This document shows positions 26,490-36,000 of a DNA stretch of 64,000 nucleotides, one piece after another (the first letter of the stretch is position 1; each line of letters begins with the position of its first letter). Made by a program: the position numbers and the translations under genes. The stretch lies in the NCBI GenBank assembly GCA_027488975.1, contig JAIYAQ010000006.1, positions 62,001 through 126,000 on the forward strand, given 5' to 3'. Source of the DNA: Cyanobium sp. E1_MAG_00006 (GTDB lineage Bacteria > Cyanobacteriota > Cyanobacteriia > PCC-6307 > Cyanobiaceae). The notes below the pieces were generated by a model. That model made no database searches. It was not told the DNA's origin and saw only the letters and a program-made list of their open reading frames with translations.

Positions 26490-26738
26490 GTTGTGAACTG
26501 GCTATTGCCAGAAGGGCACGCGCCCGACCCAAGACAGCAGGTCAACGCCAGGTATTACCTGGAGTCGTAAACCCTGCCGAGGTGCACGCGTTTGGTTTTG
26601 CCCCAGTGGGTGTCACCCCTGGGAACGGATCAGAAGCAAGGAGAGCTTCCAAGCCCTCTGCAGCCCTCGACAGACCACCCCACTCGGGGCGGTCAGGGCT
26701 GCGTACCCGGCTTGTTCCCCCGATCCGTTCCACTTCTT
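26490..26738 (+). promoter_or_regulatory. Long 5' leader of rplJ-rplL (probable L10 autoregulatory leader)
   Basis: About 250 nt non-coding between rplA and rplJ with several potential stems (e.g. CCAGTGGGTGTCACCCCTGGG, CACCCCACTCGGGGCGG); position matches known ribosomal L10 leaders. Confidence 0.5.
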
Positions 26739-27272
26739 ATGGGCCGCACGCTGGAGAGCAAGCAACAGATCGTCGAAGAGCTCAAGGGGCTCCTCGGTGA
26801 GGCCGAAATGGCGCTGGTCCTTGATTTCAAGGGCCTGTCCATCAAGGAGATGTCTGATCTGCGGACGCGTCTGCAGGCCAGCAACGGTGTGTGCAAGGTG
26901 ACCAAAAACACCTTGATGCGCCGTGCCATTGATGGCGACAGTGCCTGGACGGAACTCGATTCCCTGCTCACTGGCACCAATGCCTTCGTGCTCGTCAAGG
27001 GCGACGTTGGCGGTGCGGTGAAGGCCGTTCAGTCCTTCCAGAAGGACACGAAGAAGTCTGAGGTGAAGGGTGGCCTTTTCGAAGGCAAGCTCCTCTCCCA
27101 GTCCGACATCAAGGCCATCGGGGATCTGCCCTCCAAGGAGGTGCTCATGGCCCAGATCGCCGGTGCGATCAACGCCGTGGCCACCAAGGTGGCTGTGGGC
27201 ATCAACGAGGTTCCTTCCGGTCTTGCCCGGGCGCTCAAGCAGCACGCCGATGGCGAGGGCACGGCCTCCTGA
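26739..27272 (+). CDS. rplJ: 50S ribosomal protein L10
   Basis: [42 protein letters not shown]. Confidence 0.97.
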   Translation: MGRTLESKQQIVEELKGLLGEAEMALVLDFKGLSIKEMSDLRTRLQASNGVCKVTKNTLMRRAIDGDSAWTELDSLLTGTNAFVLVKGDVGGAVKAVQSFQKDTKKSEVKGGLFEGKLLSQSDIKAIGDLPSKEVLMAQIAGAINAVATKVAVGINEVPSGLARALKQHADGEGTAS

Positions 27273-27332
27273 GGCCTGCTCAGCTGAGCTCCCCGATCCG
27301 ACTGTTTTCACAGATCTGTTGCTTTCCCAACC

Positions 27333-27716
27333 ATGTCCGCTACCACCGACAACATTCTCGAACAGCTGAAGACCCTCTCGCTGCTGGAAGCCTCTGAGCT
27401 TGTCAAGCAGATTGAAGAGGCCTTCGGTGTGTCCGCCGCCGCGTCCGCTGGCGTCGTGATGGCCGCTGCACCCGCAGCTGCCGCTGAGGCCGCCGAAGAG
27501 AAGACCGAATTCGACGCCATCCTCGATGGCTTCGATGCCGCTGCCAAGATCAAGGTGCTGAAGGCTGTCCGTGAGGCCACCGGCCTCGGCCTGGGCGAAG
27601 CCAAGGCTCTGGTTGAAGGCGCTCCCTGCCCGATCAAGGAAGGCATTTCCAAGGCTGACGCCGAAGCCATCAAGAAGGCTGTGGAAGAGGTCGGCGGCAA
27701 GGTCTCCATCAAGTGA
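27333..27716 (+). CDS. rplL: 50S ribosomal protein L7/L12
   Basis: [37 protein letters not shown]...EKTEFDAIL...[22 protein letters not shown]. Confidence 0.98.
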   Translation: MSATTDNILEQLKTLSLLEASELVKQIEEAFGVSAAASAGVVMAAAPAAAAEAAEEKTEFDAILDGFDAAAKIKVLKAVREATGLGLGEAKALVEGAPCPIKEGISKADAEAIKKAVEEVGGKVSIK

Positions 27717-27723
27717 TCGCCGC

Positions 27724-27751
27724 CGATGGCTCGCCGTAAGGCGAGCCATCG
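27724..27751 (+). other. 12-bp perfect inverted repeat with GTAA tetraloop just downstream of rplL
   Basis: CGATGGCTCGCC-GTAA-GGCGAGCCATCG. Confidence 0.85.
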
Positions 27752-27796
27752 CACCCCACGCGCCTTGCTCGCTCAGCACACGGTTCTGGCCGTGTC

Positions 27797-27825
27797 ACCG
27801 GTCCCCTCGGGGGCCGGTTTTTTTG
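27797..27825 (+). terminator. Rho-independent terminator of the rplJL operon
   Basis: ACCGGTCCC-CTCG-GGGGCCGGT followed by a T run. Confidence 0.85.
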
Positions 27826-27914
27826 TGTCTGTCCAAGCTGCCAAGCCACCACTTCAACAGCAGGGCGGGCCGCAGCACAGGGCTCTCCACTAAAGCAGCT
27901 CAGAGCGCTCCAAT

Positions 27915-28010
27915 AAAAAAGCCCCGCCGAAGGCAGGGCTTGAGCCGGAACGCTTCCGGGAGTCTGTCCTCGTTTCGACCCCGGAAGTGGTGTCCCGCAC
28001 TCCTCACACG
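27915..28010 (-). ncRNA. Yfr2-like small RNA (proposed)
   Basis: Minus strand: -35-like TTGCCT (28045-28040), 18-nt spacer, -10-like TATGGT (28021-28016), predicted start near 28009, GTGTGAGGAGT (28009-27999), hairpin CTTCCGGG...CCCGGAAG, then terminator AGCCCTGCC-TTC-GGCGGGGCT-TTTTTT. Confidence 0.65.
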
Positions 28011-28112
28011 AACAGACCATACGGTGGGAGGAAAAGGGGAGGCAAGGTCTGGCGGGCGCTCTGCTAACTGGCACAGCACTGGCACACCTCGCGGGGGCGC
28101 CTCGTGCTGCCG

Positions 28113-28877
28113 TCAGGGGCGGAATGGAATCACTTTCAGGGCGATCGGTCCCTGCGTCTGCAGCTGGGTCTGCGTTCCCATCGGCGTCAGCGGGGCCAGG
28201 ATGCGGCCTGGGCTGGAGAACTTGCTCGGTTGTAGGCGGGGCGCGCTGGTCAGACCCGCACCGCCACCGCGTTCCTGACCGAGAAGCTGGTTCAGGGGCG
28301 TGCCGTTGGCGAAATACACGTGGCTGAGGGTCTGCTGGCCGTACACCCGTCGCTGCAGCTGCCAGCCCGGCTCCATCCGGATCATCACGAAGCCGTCGCG
28401 GTCCCGTAGGGGCACCAGGCCCTGCCCCACCAGCAGCTGGCTGGGTTCGCCGGGGCTCATGGCCAGCAGGGCCAGGGTCGTGCCGCGTTGTTCCAGGCGC
28501 AGGCGGTAGCGGCTGGCCAGGTCCTCCTCGCCGATGCGCAGTGAGTAGCCGTTGCTGTCGAGGTAGCGGCTGCAGATGCCCGTGAAATCAAAGCGGTTCA
28601 GGGCCGGATCGATCAGCCCGTCGGGACGCTGTTCCCAGCAGCGTGGCTGGGGCTGGATCTGCTCCAGCACGAGCAGAGTCCAGTCGCCGCGGCCCACCGG
28701 CTTGGCCAGCACCGCGAAGCGACTGCCATCCAGAGGCCTGCTGCTGAACAGGGTCATGGCCGCACTGCCGGTCGGCAGGCTGAGGGCCACGGCGCCCGCT
28801 GTGGCACCGGCTGTGGCGGCGGCCAGGCCAAGCCTGCGCCAGGACCTGCCAGGCCAGCGGCTGTAGGTTCGCTGCAT
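28113..28877 (-). CDS. DUF3747-like secreted protein
   Basis: Signal-like N-terminus [33 protein letters not shown] and FAVLAKPVG...[17 protein letters not shown]. Confidence 0.65.
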   Translation of the reverse strand: MQRTYSRWPGRSWRRLGLAAATAGATAGAVALSLPTGSAAMTLFSSRPLDGSRFAVLAKPVGRGDWTLLVLEQIQPQPRCWEQRPDGLIDPALNRFDFTGICSRYLDSNGYSLRIGEEDLASRYRLRLEQRGTTLALLAMSPGEPSQLLVGQGLVPLRDRDGFVMIRMEPGWQLQRRVYGQQTLSHVYFANGTPLNQLLGQERGGGAGLTSAPRLQPSKFSSPGRILAPLTPMGTQTQLQTQGPIALKVIPFRP

Positions 28878-28937
28878 GGTGCTCTCCTCGAAGCTGCCTG
28901 GGAGCTGAGTTGTACCGGATCGGCAGGAGATCGCCCA

Positions 28938-29789
28938 GTGCCAGCAGATCAAGCCACCACCCCGTCCAAGGCTGCATCCGGGGCCGCCGCAGCACCGCGT
29001 GTGGTGGCCGCCGCCTGCGACGGCGCCTGCAGCGGCAATCCCGGCCCCGGTGGCTGGGGCTGTCTGCTGCGCTTTGAGGACGGCTCCGTGCAGGAGTTCG
29101 GTGCGATGGAGGCGAACACCACCAACAACCGCATGGAGCTTTCGGCGGCGCTTACCCTGCTGCAGAAGCTCAGAGACCTTCCCCGTCATCCGGATCTGTC
29201 GATCCGAACCGATTCGAAGTATCTGATTGATGGCTACAGCCGCTGGATCCAGGGCTGGAAGCGCAAGGGCTGGCGCACCGCCGCCGGGGCACCGGTGCTC
29301 AACCGCGACCTCTGGGAGGCCCTTGATGCCGCCCGGCTGCCGGATCTGCCGTTCACCTATGTGAAGGGTCACAGCGGTGATCCGGATAACGACCGCTGCG
29401 ATGCGATCGCCGTGGCCTTCTCCAAGGGCGGCCGCCCCCAGCTCGCCCGGGGCGACTACGGCGGTCTGATGGTGGAGGATCCCGGCGCCGCCCAGCTCCC
29501 CCAGCCCGCAGCTGACGCCGTCCCGGAGCCGGACCCAGCACCCGCGGCACTGCAGCAGCTCCTCAGCCGCCTCGAGCTGGCGGATCGCCTGGCAGCCGGG
29601 GGCTATGCCCTCAGCCTGGCGGAGCTGGCCCAGCTGGTGGAACAGCCGCTCAAACGCCTGGAGGGCCGCCAGGGTCCATGGAACTGGCGCGACTGGCAGG
29701 TGGTGCCGGCCGGGGAGGGTCGCTGGCGCCTGCGACGCGACGCGTCAGGATCGGTGGATACCCGTGATGGGGACGCACAGGATGGCTGA
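28938..29789 (+). CDS. rnhA: Ribonuclease HI with C-terminal extension
   Basis: [59 protein letters not shown]. Confidence 0.93.
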   Translation: MPADQATTPSKAASGAAAAPRVVAAACDGACSGNPGPGGWGCLLRFEDGSVQEFGAMEANTTNNRMELSAALTLLQKLRDLPRHPDLSIRTDSKYLIDGYSRWIQGWKRKGWRTAAGAPVLNRDLWEALDAARLPDLPFTYVKGHSGDPDNDRCDAIAVAFSKGGRPQLARGDYGGLMVEDPGAAQLPQPAADAVPEPDPAPAALQQLLSRLELADRLAAGGYALSLAELAQLVEQPLKRLEGRQGPWNWRDWQVVPAGEGRWRLRRDASGSVDTRDGDAQDG

Positions 29790-30942
29790 GGCCGGCACTG
29801 GAGCGCTCTACCGCCGCTTCGTCGGCCCGCTGCTCAGCCGCGATGAGGGAGCCGATGCTGAGCAGCTCAGCCAGGTGAGCCTGCAGCTGCTCGGCCAGGC
29901 CAGCCTGCGGCGCCACTGGCCGCTGCTCAGCACGACCCTGGAGGGCCTGGGCGCTGAGCTGCAGCGACGCGACCTGCGCCTGGAGCAGACCCTGTTCGGC
30001 TGTCGGTTCCTCAACCCGGTGGGCCTGGCGGCCGGCTTTGACAAGAACGCCGTGGCGGCGGGCATCTGGCATCTGTTCGGCTTCGGCTTCGCCGAGCTCG
30101 GCACCGTGACCTGGCATGGCCAGCCGGGCAACCCGCGCCCGCGCCTGTTCCGGCTGGCGGCGGAGCGGGCCGCCCTGAACCGGATGGGTTTCAACAATCA
30201 AGGGGCTGCGGCCGTGCGCCGCATCCTTGAGCGCCAGGCGCTGCCGCCGGCGGGGCAGCGGCCGGCGGTGCTCGGGCTCAATCTCGGTAAATCCAAGGTC
30301 ACCTCGCTGGAGCTCGCCCCGGACGACTACGCCTCCTCCCTGGAGCTGCTGGCGCCGCTGGCGGATTATGCGGTGATCAACGTGAGCTCTCCCAACACCC
30401 CCGGGCTGCGGGAGCTCCAGGACGAACGGCTGCTGCGACGGCTGGTGGAGCGGCTGCGGCGCCTGCCGGCCTGCCCACCCCTGCTGGTGAAGATCGCCCC
30501 CGACCTCGAAGATGAGGCCATCGATGCCATCGCCCGCCTGGCCTACGAGGAAGGGCTGGCGGGTGTGATCGCCGTCAACACCAGCCTCAATCGCCTCGGG
30601 CTGGAGCAGCGCCGCCTCAGCCAGACCGGCAACAGCCTGGCGGAGGAGGCCGGCGGCCTTAGCGGTGTGCCCCTGCGGGCCCGGGCCCTGGAGGTGATGC
30701 GTCGCCTGCGGGTCACCGCCGGACCGGGCCTGCCTCTGATCGGCGTGGGCGGTATTGATTCGGCCGAGGCTGCCTGGGAGCGGATCTGCGCCGGAGCCTC
30801 GCTGATTCAGCTCTACACCGGCTGGATCTATGAAGGCCCGATGCTGGTGCCGACAATTCTGGAGGGGCTCAGCCTCCAGCTCGACCGGCACGGTTTTCGC
30901 CACATCGGCGAGGCCGTTGGCAGCGGGGTGCCCTGGCGCTGA
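29782..30942 (+). CDS. pyrD: Dihydroorotate dehydrogenase (quinone)
   Basis: [55 protein letters not shown]; start between 29767 and 29782. Confidence 0.95.
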   Translation: MAEAGTGALYRRFVGPLLSRDEGADAEQLSQVSLQLLGQASLRRHWPLLSTTLEGLGAELQRRDLRLEQTLFGCRFLNPVGLAAGFDKNAVAAGIWHLFGFGFAELGTVTWHGQPGNPRPRLFRLAAERAALNRMGFNNQGAAAVRRILERQALPPAGQRPAVLGLNLGKSKVTSLELAPDDYASSLELLAPLADYAVINVSSPNTPGLRELQDERLLRRLVERLRRLPACPPLLVKIAPDLEDEAIDAIARLAYEEGLAGVIAVNTSLNRLGLEQRRLSQTGNSLAEEAGGLSGVPLRARALEVMRRLRVTAGPGLPLIGVGGIDSAEAAWERICAGASLIQLYTGWIYEGPMLVPTILEGLSLQLDRHGFRHIGEAVGSGVPWR

Positions 30943-30962
30943 AAGATCGATAACTTTGGGCA

Positions 30963-31940
30963 GTGCCATTGAGGGTGGAGTTGTTCTCCGCAGTTCAGGA
31001 GCGCCTTCAGGAGCGCATCAGCCCGCTGCGGGCCTGGTTGTTCCCGCGCCGCGTCTTCCTGCAGCTGGAGGACCAATCCATCACCGCCATGGCCCTGGAG
31101 GGCAGGCGGATCATCTGGCTGGAGCGGGTGCCCCTGCCAGCCGGGCTCTGCGAGAACGGCGAAGCGATCCGCACCGATTCCATCGCTGATCTGCTGGGCG
31201 ATCTGTTCGTGGAGCGGGGCTTCAGTGGAGCCCGTGTTGATGCGGTGCTGCCGCCGGCCGCCAGCCAGATGCGCCTCGTGCAATGGCCCGATGCTGCCTG
31301 GCCGGACGATCCCGAGCGAACCCTGAGCGAGAACGAACAGCAGCTTGCCCTGAAGACGGCCCTGCAGTTTCTGGATCTGCATCTGGTGGACCTGGATCGC
31401 GATCCGCCAACCAGCCTTCTGGTCACCGTGCCGAGCTCGACACTCGACCGCTGGATTGAGGTGTTCGACCTGGCTGGTGTTCCCCTCGATCGGATGGAAT
31501 CCGCCAACCTCTGCCTCTGTCGGGGGGTGCAACCATTGCTGCAGGAGCAGCCTGTCGATTCCCTCAGCGTGGTGCTGCAGCTGGAGCCTCAGCGCTGTGA
31601 GCTGCTGGTGCTGGAGAACGATCTTCCGTCCTACAGCCGGCATCTTTCGGGCGTCGAGAACCAGGCGGCCCTGCGCTCCGAGCTGCAGGATTGTCTGGAC
31701 TTCTGGCGCCAGCTGCGGCCGGAGCTGCTGGAGCCACCTCTGCTTCTCCTGCATGGATCGGCCCTGCGCGACGAAGCCAAGGCCCGTGAACTGGCCGAGG
31801 CTGTTGGCTGCCACTGGCAGGTGATCGATCCCTTGGCCCAGGAGTGGCTCGTGGACGTCTCGCCTGATCAGGGTCTGCATCCTGAGGGTCCAGCGTTGGC
31901 GCCGCTCTGGGGGCTGGCGGCTGTGGGGCTGCTGGCATGA
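30963..31940 (+). CDS. Type IV pilus assembly PilM-like protein
   Basis: First gene of an overlapping four-gene set ending in a secretin; actin-like fold not directly verifiable. Confidence 0.6.
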   Translation: MPLRVELFSAVQERLQERISPLRAWLFPRRVFLQLEDQSITAMALEGRRIIWLERVPLPAGLCENGEAIRTDSIADLLGDLFVERGFSGARVDAVLPPAASQMRLVQWPDAAWPDDPERTLSENEQQLALKTALQFLDLHLVDLDRDPPTSLLVTVPSSTLDRWIEVFDLAGVPLDRMESANLCLCRGVQPLLQEQPVDSLSVVLQLEPQRCELLVLENDLPSYSRHLSGVENQAALRSELQDCLDFWRQLRPELLEPPLLLLHGSALRDEAKARELAEAVGCHWQVIDPLAQEWLVDVSPDQGLHPEGPALAPLWGLAAVGLLA

Positions 31941-32650
31941 GCAGCGTGTCCCGCCTGGTGGATCAGCAGGATCTGCTTCGGCAGCGGCGCCTGGAGCGCG
32001 GTCTGCCGGCCGAGGCTCCGCAGCTGGCCTCGGCCCAGCGTCTGCTGCTGATCGGCACCGGGCTGGGCACCGGCCTGCTGGCCTTGGTGCTGTTCAGCTG
32101 GCTGTTTCTGGCCTTCAGGGATCGGATGGTTTCGGATGAGATCAGCCGCATGAGTGGCGTTCCCGGCCAGTTGCTCAGCATGGAAACTGCGCTACGCAAT
32201 GGCCAGGGCAAGCTCGACCAACAGACCAAGAGCAACACCGTTCTGGTGAGCGGTCTGGTGGCGGTTTCCTCGGGATCGGCGCTGGTCACCCAGTTGGCGC
32301 AACTCACCCCGCAGGGGGTCCAGATCACCGAGGCCACGGTGACCGGATCCAGCCTCATGCTGAAGGGACTGGCGAATGATCCCGGTGCCTTCGCGCGCGT
32401 GAACGCCCTCAGCCTGCTTCTGGCCTATGCGCCGTTGTTCCAGCCTGATGTGAAGGTGGTCAAACTGCTGCGTTCGGACGCCAGCGCCGCCGCCAAGGGG
32501 CAGGCCACCCTGCCGCCGGTGACCTGGGAGCTGGCCGCCACGCTCAAGCCTTTGAAACCGGATGAGCAGATGAGCGTGCTGCAGCGCCTCGGCGCTGACG
32601 GCATGCTGGCCCGCCTCAAGGATCTTGCCCGCACCGGAGTCCTGCCATGA
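31937..32650 (+). CDS. Type IV pilus assembly PilN-like protein
   Basis: Single N-terminal TM plus coiled region; ATGA overlap with the previous gene. Confidence 0.65.
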   Translation: MSSVSRLVDQQDLLRQRRLERGLPAEAPQLASAQRLLLIGTGLGTGLLALVLFSWLFLAFRDRMVSDEISRMSGVPGQLLSMETALRNGQGKLDQQTKSNTVLVSGLVAVSSGSALVTQLAQLTPQGVQITEATVTGSSLMLKGLANDPGAFARVNALSLLLAYAPLFQPDVKVVKLLRSDASAAAKGQATLPPVTWELAATLKPLKPDEQMSVLQRLGADGMLARLKDLARTGVLP

Positions 32651-33381
32651 CGAACTTTCAGGGGGGCACCCCAGCTCGGGTTACGCGGGAGCAGATCCTG
32701 CTGTGGACCCCCATTGCCTTGGGTGGTGTTGTTGCCCTCGCCGCCGCGGTGCTGATGCTTTTGCCGGCGGTGCAGCAACTCTCCCGCAAGCAGCAGGAAC
32801 TGACCGATCTCAAGGAGCAGGAGGCCCGGGTTCCCTTGCTGCGTCAGCAGCTCACCCAGCAGCAAGAAACGCTGGAGGAAGCCCAGCAGCGAGAAAAGCA
32901 GATCCTGCAGCTGATCGCCGGCAGCGGCGACATCAGCACGTTCATGGCGCAGCTCTCCCACGAGGCCCGCAGCAGCGGTGTACAGCTGGACAGCTATGAA
33001 CCGGTGACAGCCTCGGCCGCCCCGGCGACCACGCCGCCCGCAGGTCAGACGCCTCCAGCTGCCCCTAATCCGCCGCAGCCGGCGGCAGCGGCGGGAGCAC
33101 CTTCTGCGATGGCGGCTTCCGTGGATCCCCTGGTGGCACCAGGACTCCAGAAAACCAGTGTGCTGATCACCGCCAAGGGCAGCGGCCCACAGCTGCAGGA
33201 CTTTCTGCGCCGTCTTGAGCGCCTCAGCCTGCTGGTGGCGCAGAGCGATCTCAGCCTGAAAACCGAAGTGGCTCAGGCGACAGAAGGAGGTAAGGCCGCT
33301 GTTTCAGGTCTCACCACACTCAAGCTCACCCTCAGCGTCTACTCCAAGGCTTCAGCTGCCAGCGCTTCCCCAGCCGCCTAG
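32647..33381 (+). CDS. Type IV pilus assembly PilO-like protein
   Basis: N-terminal TM, coiled-coil RKQQELTDLKEQEARVPLLRQQLTQQQETLEEAQQ; ATGA overlap. Confidence 0.65.
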   Translation: MTNFQGGTPARVTREQILLWTPIALGGVVALAAAVLMLLPAVQQLSRKQQELTDLKEQEARVPLLRQQLTQQQETLEEAQQREKQILQLIAGSGDISTFMAQLSHEARSSGVQLDSYEPVTASAAPATTPPAGQTPPAAPNPPQPAAAAGAPSAMAASVDPLVAPGLQKTSVLITAKGSGPQLQDFLRRLERLSLLVAQSDLSLKTEVAQATEGGKAAVSGLTTLKLTLSVYSKASAASASPAA

Positions 33382-33484
33382 GCACCTAGCCAACCGGCGC
33401 CAGCCGCTCCGGCCAAATCCTGAACATGGCTGCGGCCACTGGTTTATTGAAAGACCTACCGATAAGATTCGCCGGAATGCTTTA

Positions 33485-35755
33485 TTGAACTGCTTGCTGC
33501 TGTCCCCTTGTCGGCTGGTTCTGCCTCTGCTGACAGCGGTTGCCTCTGCCAGCCCCGTTTGGGCATCAGCCACGCCAATCATCGCGGCCTCTGTCAGAGC
33601 TGGTGCGGAAGCACCATCAGTTAAGTCAATCCCGGTGGCTTCACCTCCGGCCTCCTCTGGTGTGCTGATGCTCAAGGTGCGGCGGTCCGCCACCTCCATT
33701 GATCTGCTGGTGGAGGGGACTGGGCCGGCACCGATGCTGCAGCAGAGACTGGCAGGTGAAGCCTGGCAGGGGCTCCTGCGTACGACATCACCAACTGGAC
33801 TTCGCCTCGGGCCCCAGCGCATCTCGTTGCCAGAGGCGGGGTTGCAATCGGTGAGCATCAGTGGCACGGGTAGTGAGTACCAGTTGGATGTCGTGCCCGC
33901 GCCGGGCATGCCGATCAGTCGACCTGTGATCAGTGCTGATGGACGCAACCTACTGATCAGCTTCCCGGCGTCATCGGCGATGCCTCAGCAGACGGCAAGC
34001 CTTGATCTCCGGACTCCTGGGAGCATTCCTCAGCCTTCCTTCGCGCCGCCTCTGCAGCAACGGGCCATAGCCCCTCCGTTGGGCGATATGGCTGTGGGCA
34101 GCATGGTGCTTCGCAATCGCAGCTTCATCAATGTCAGCGGACCGCCGGTGACCATGACCCTGCGCAATGCCCCGGCACGTGATGCCTTGATGGCGCTTGC
34201 GCAAATGGGCGGCTATGGCTTCGTCTACGTGGATGACACCGTATCAGCTTCTGCTGGGTCAACTTCCTCAGGCTCTGCTGGCGCTGCCACAGGGCAGCAA
34301 CGCCCCATTTCCATCGCCTTTCAAGGTGAGGCCTATGCGCGGGCGATGAACGCCGTTTTGCTTGCAGCAGGCCTGCAGGGGCGCCGAGAGGGCAACATGA
34401 TCCTCGCTGGCCCTACGGTTCTCAGCAAGAGCTTTGGAACGCAGCTTTCCAAGAACTATCGGTTAAATCAGGCTTCCGCAGCTTCCGCGTCTGATTACCT
34501 TGCCAGCCTTGGCGCTTCGATCACAAAGGTGAGTGTAATCACCAATTCCGTTTCGCAGGGTACCTCCCAGAACCAGCAAGTTGCTGGTGCGAGCACGTCA
34601 CAGCAAACGACTACGCAGAATGTCACGACAACAGAGACGTATGGAGGAGGAGTCGGTCCGCTCAAGGGGCTGATCGGAACAACGGATTCTCGACTGCAGA
34701 CCATCACGCTGATTGGTGAGCCGCAGCTCGTTGCCGTTGGCGAGAGTTATCTGAGGCAAATCGACCTGAGGCAGAGGCAGGTGGCGCTGTCGGTAAAAAT
34801 ACTTGATATTAGCCTGGATAATGACGCTGCAATATCTAACTCGTTTGCATTTAGGTATGGCAATAACTTTATCGTCAGTGACAGGGGTCAGCTCGTTGGC
34901 TCTTTTGGGAGTTTATTGCCTCCGCGGAATGATGTTTCCGGGACTGGAGTAGGTTATCCCTACAATTTTCCTGCTACCGGTGCTCCTGTAAATCCCGGTC
35001 AAAACTATCCTGCCGACAATTTCTTTAATGTTCTTCAGGCCCTGATCACCTCGTCCAGCGCAAAGACATTGGCTTCGCCAACGCTCTTTTTGACAGACAA
35101 TCCAGAGGCGAATCAGTTGAGTGAATCCTCCTCTTCGAGTTCTTCCTCCTCAAGCTCTTCGTCGTCCTCGGGCTCAAGTCTTCAGATTCAGCCAGTCACT
35201 GATCCGGGTTCTCCGGTCGGCAGGAATAAGGCAAATGAAGCTTATGTTGTAGTCGGTGAAAACGTGGTCCAGAGTTATTCCGTAACGGCTGGTTCAGGAA
35301 CTTCTCCGAATACATGTCAGCCCATCTTCGGGGTCTCCGGTCTTACTCTGGGCGCGCGAGTTAAGCGCATCGATGACAATGGCTTTGTTACATTTAATCT
35401 GTCCCCTGCGATCACGGCTGTAACTCGTGGCACAACCCTGGTGCAAGGCTGTGGTGTCATAAATACTCTTACTGTGAGGGCCTTGGATACTGGAGATGTG
35501 CGTGTTAGGGATGGGCAAACTCTGATCTTGACAGGGGTTATTTCTGACACTGATCTGCAAGTCATTCGTAAGTGGCCAATTCTTGGTGATATTCCTTTTG
35601 TGGGTCAATTCTTCCGTGATTCAAATGGCGCCAGAAAGAAGCGTGAACTCGTTATTTTGGTGACGCCCAAAATTGTCAATGATGCTGAGGGCGGTACGTT
35701 CGGATATGGTTATCGCCCAGAGACTCGTGATGCCGCTCGATTGCTTGGATCGTAG
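33485..35755 (+). CDS. pilQ: PilQ-type secretin
   Basis: STN-like domain, QITLIGEPQLVAVGESYLRQIDLRQRQVALSVKILDIS, C-terminal VRDGQTLILTGVISDTDLQVIRKWPILGDIPFVGQFFRDSNGARKKRELVILVTPKIV; TTG start. Confidence 0.9.
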   Translation: MNCLLLSPCRLVLPLLTAVASASPVWASATPIIAASVRAGAEAPSVKSIPVASPPASSGVLMLKVRRSATSIDLLVEGTGPAPMLQQRLAGEAWQGLLRTTSPTGLRLGPQRISLPEAGLQSVSISGTGSEYQLDVVPAPGMPISRPVISADGRNLLISFPASSAMPQQTASLDLRTPGSIPQPSFAPPLQQRAIAPPLGDMAVGSMVLRNRSFINVSGPPVTMTLRNAPARDALMALAQMGGYGFVYVDDTVSASAGSTSSGSAGAATGQQRPISIAFQGEAYARAMNAVLLAAGLQGRREGNMILAGPTVLSKSFGTQLSKNYRLNQASAASASDYLASLGASITKVSVITNSVSQGTSQNQQVAGASTSQQTTTQNVTTTETYGGGVGPLKGLIGTTDSRLQTITLIGEPQLVAVGESYLRQIDLRQRQVALSVKILDISLDNDAAISNSFAFRYGNNFIVSDRGQLVGSFGSLLPPRNDVSGTGVGYPYNFPATGAPVNPGQNYPADNFFNVLQALITSSSAKTLASPTLFLTDNPEANQLSESSSSSSSSSSSSSSSGSSLQIQPVTDPGSPVGRNKANEAYVVVGENVVQSYSVTAGSGTSPNTCQPIFGVSGLTLGARVKRIDDNGFVTFNLSPAITAVTRGTTLVQGCGVINTLTVRALDTGDVRVRDGQTLILTGVISDTDLQVIRKWPILGDIPFVGQFFRDSNGARKKRELVILVTPKIVNDAEGGTFGYGYRPETRDAARLLGS

Positions 35756-36000
35756 ACAGTCCTAATGCTGGTCTGGCAAGATTAGTCGCTGATTTCGTTT
35801 CTTGGCGAGGATATCGCTTTGAGCTTCTTCGTTCTGGCTGTAGTGTTTGCCTGTTTAACCTGCGGCTTTACAGGCTCCATTGGCGCTGTTTTGCCGATTT
35901 GATTGCTGATGATGGCTTTAATGTTCGCTGTAGCTCTTGGCTAAGTGATTGTGTCAGCTTGTATTTTGGGGAGTGCCCCAAAGCTCTTTGCTAAGTCGTT

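Noticed and set aside
27999-28009. ACTCCTCACAC on the + strand, the Yfr1 core, as a Yfr1 gene
   Set aside because: No terminator hairpin or T tract follows on the + strand. The promoter and terminator both lie on the minus strand, supporting the complementary (Yfr2-like) reading.
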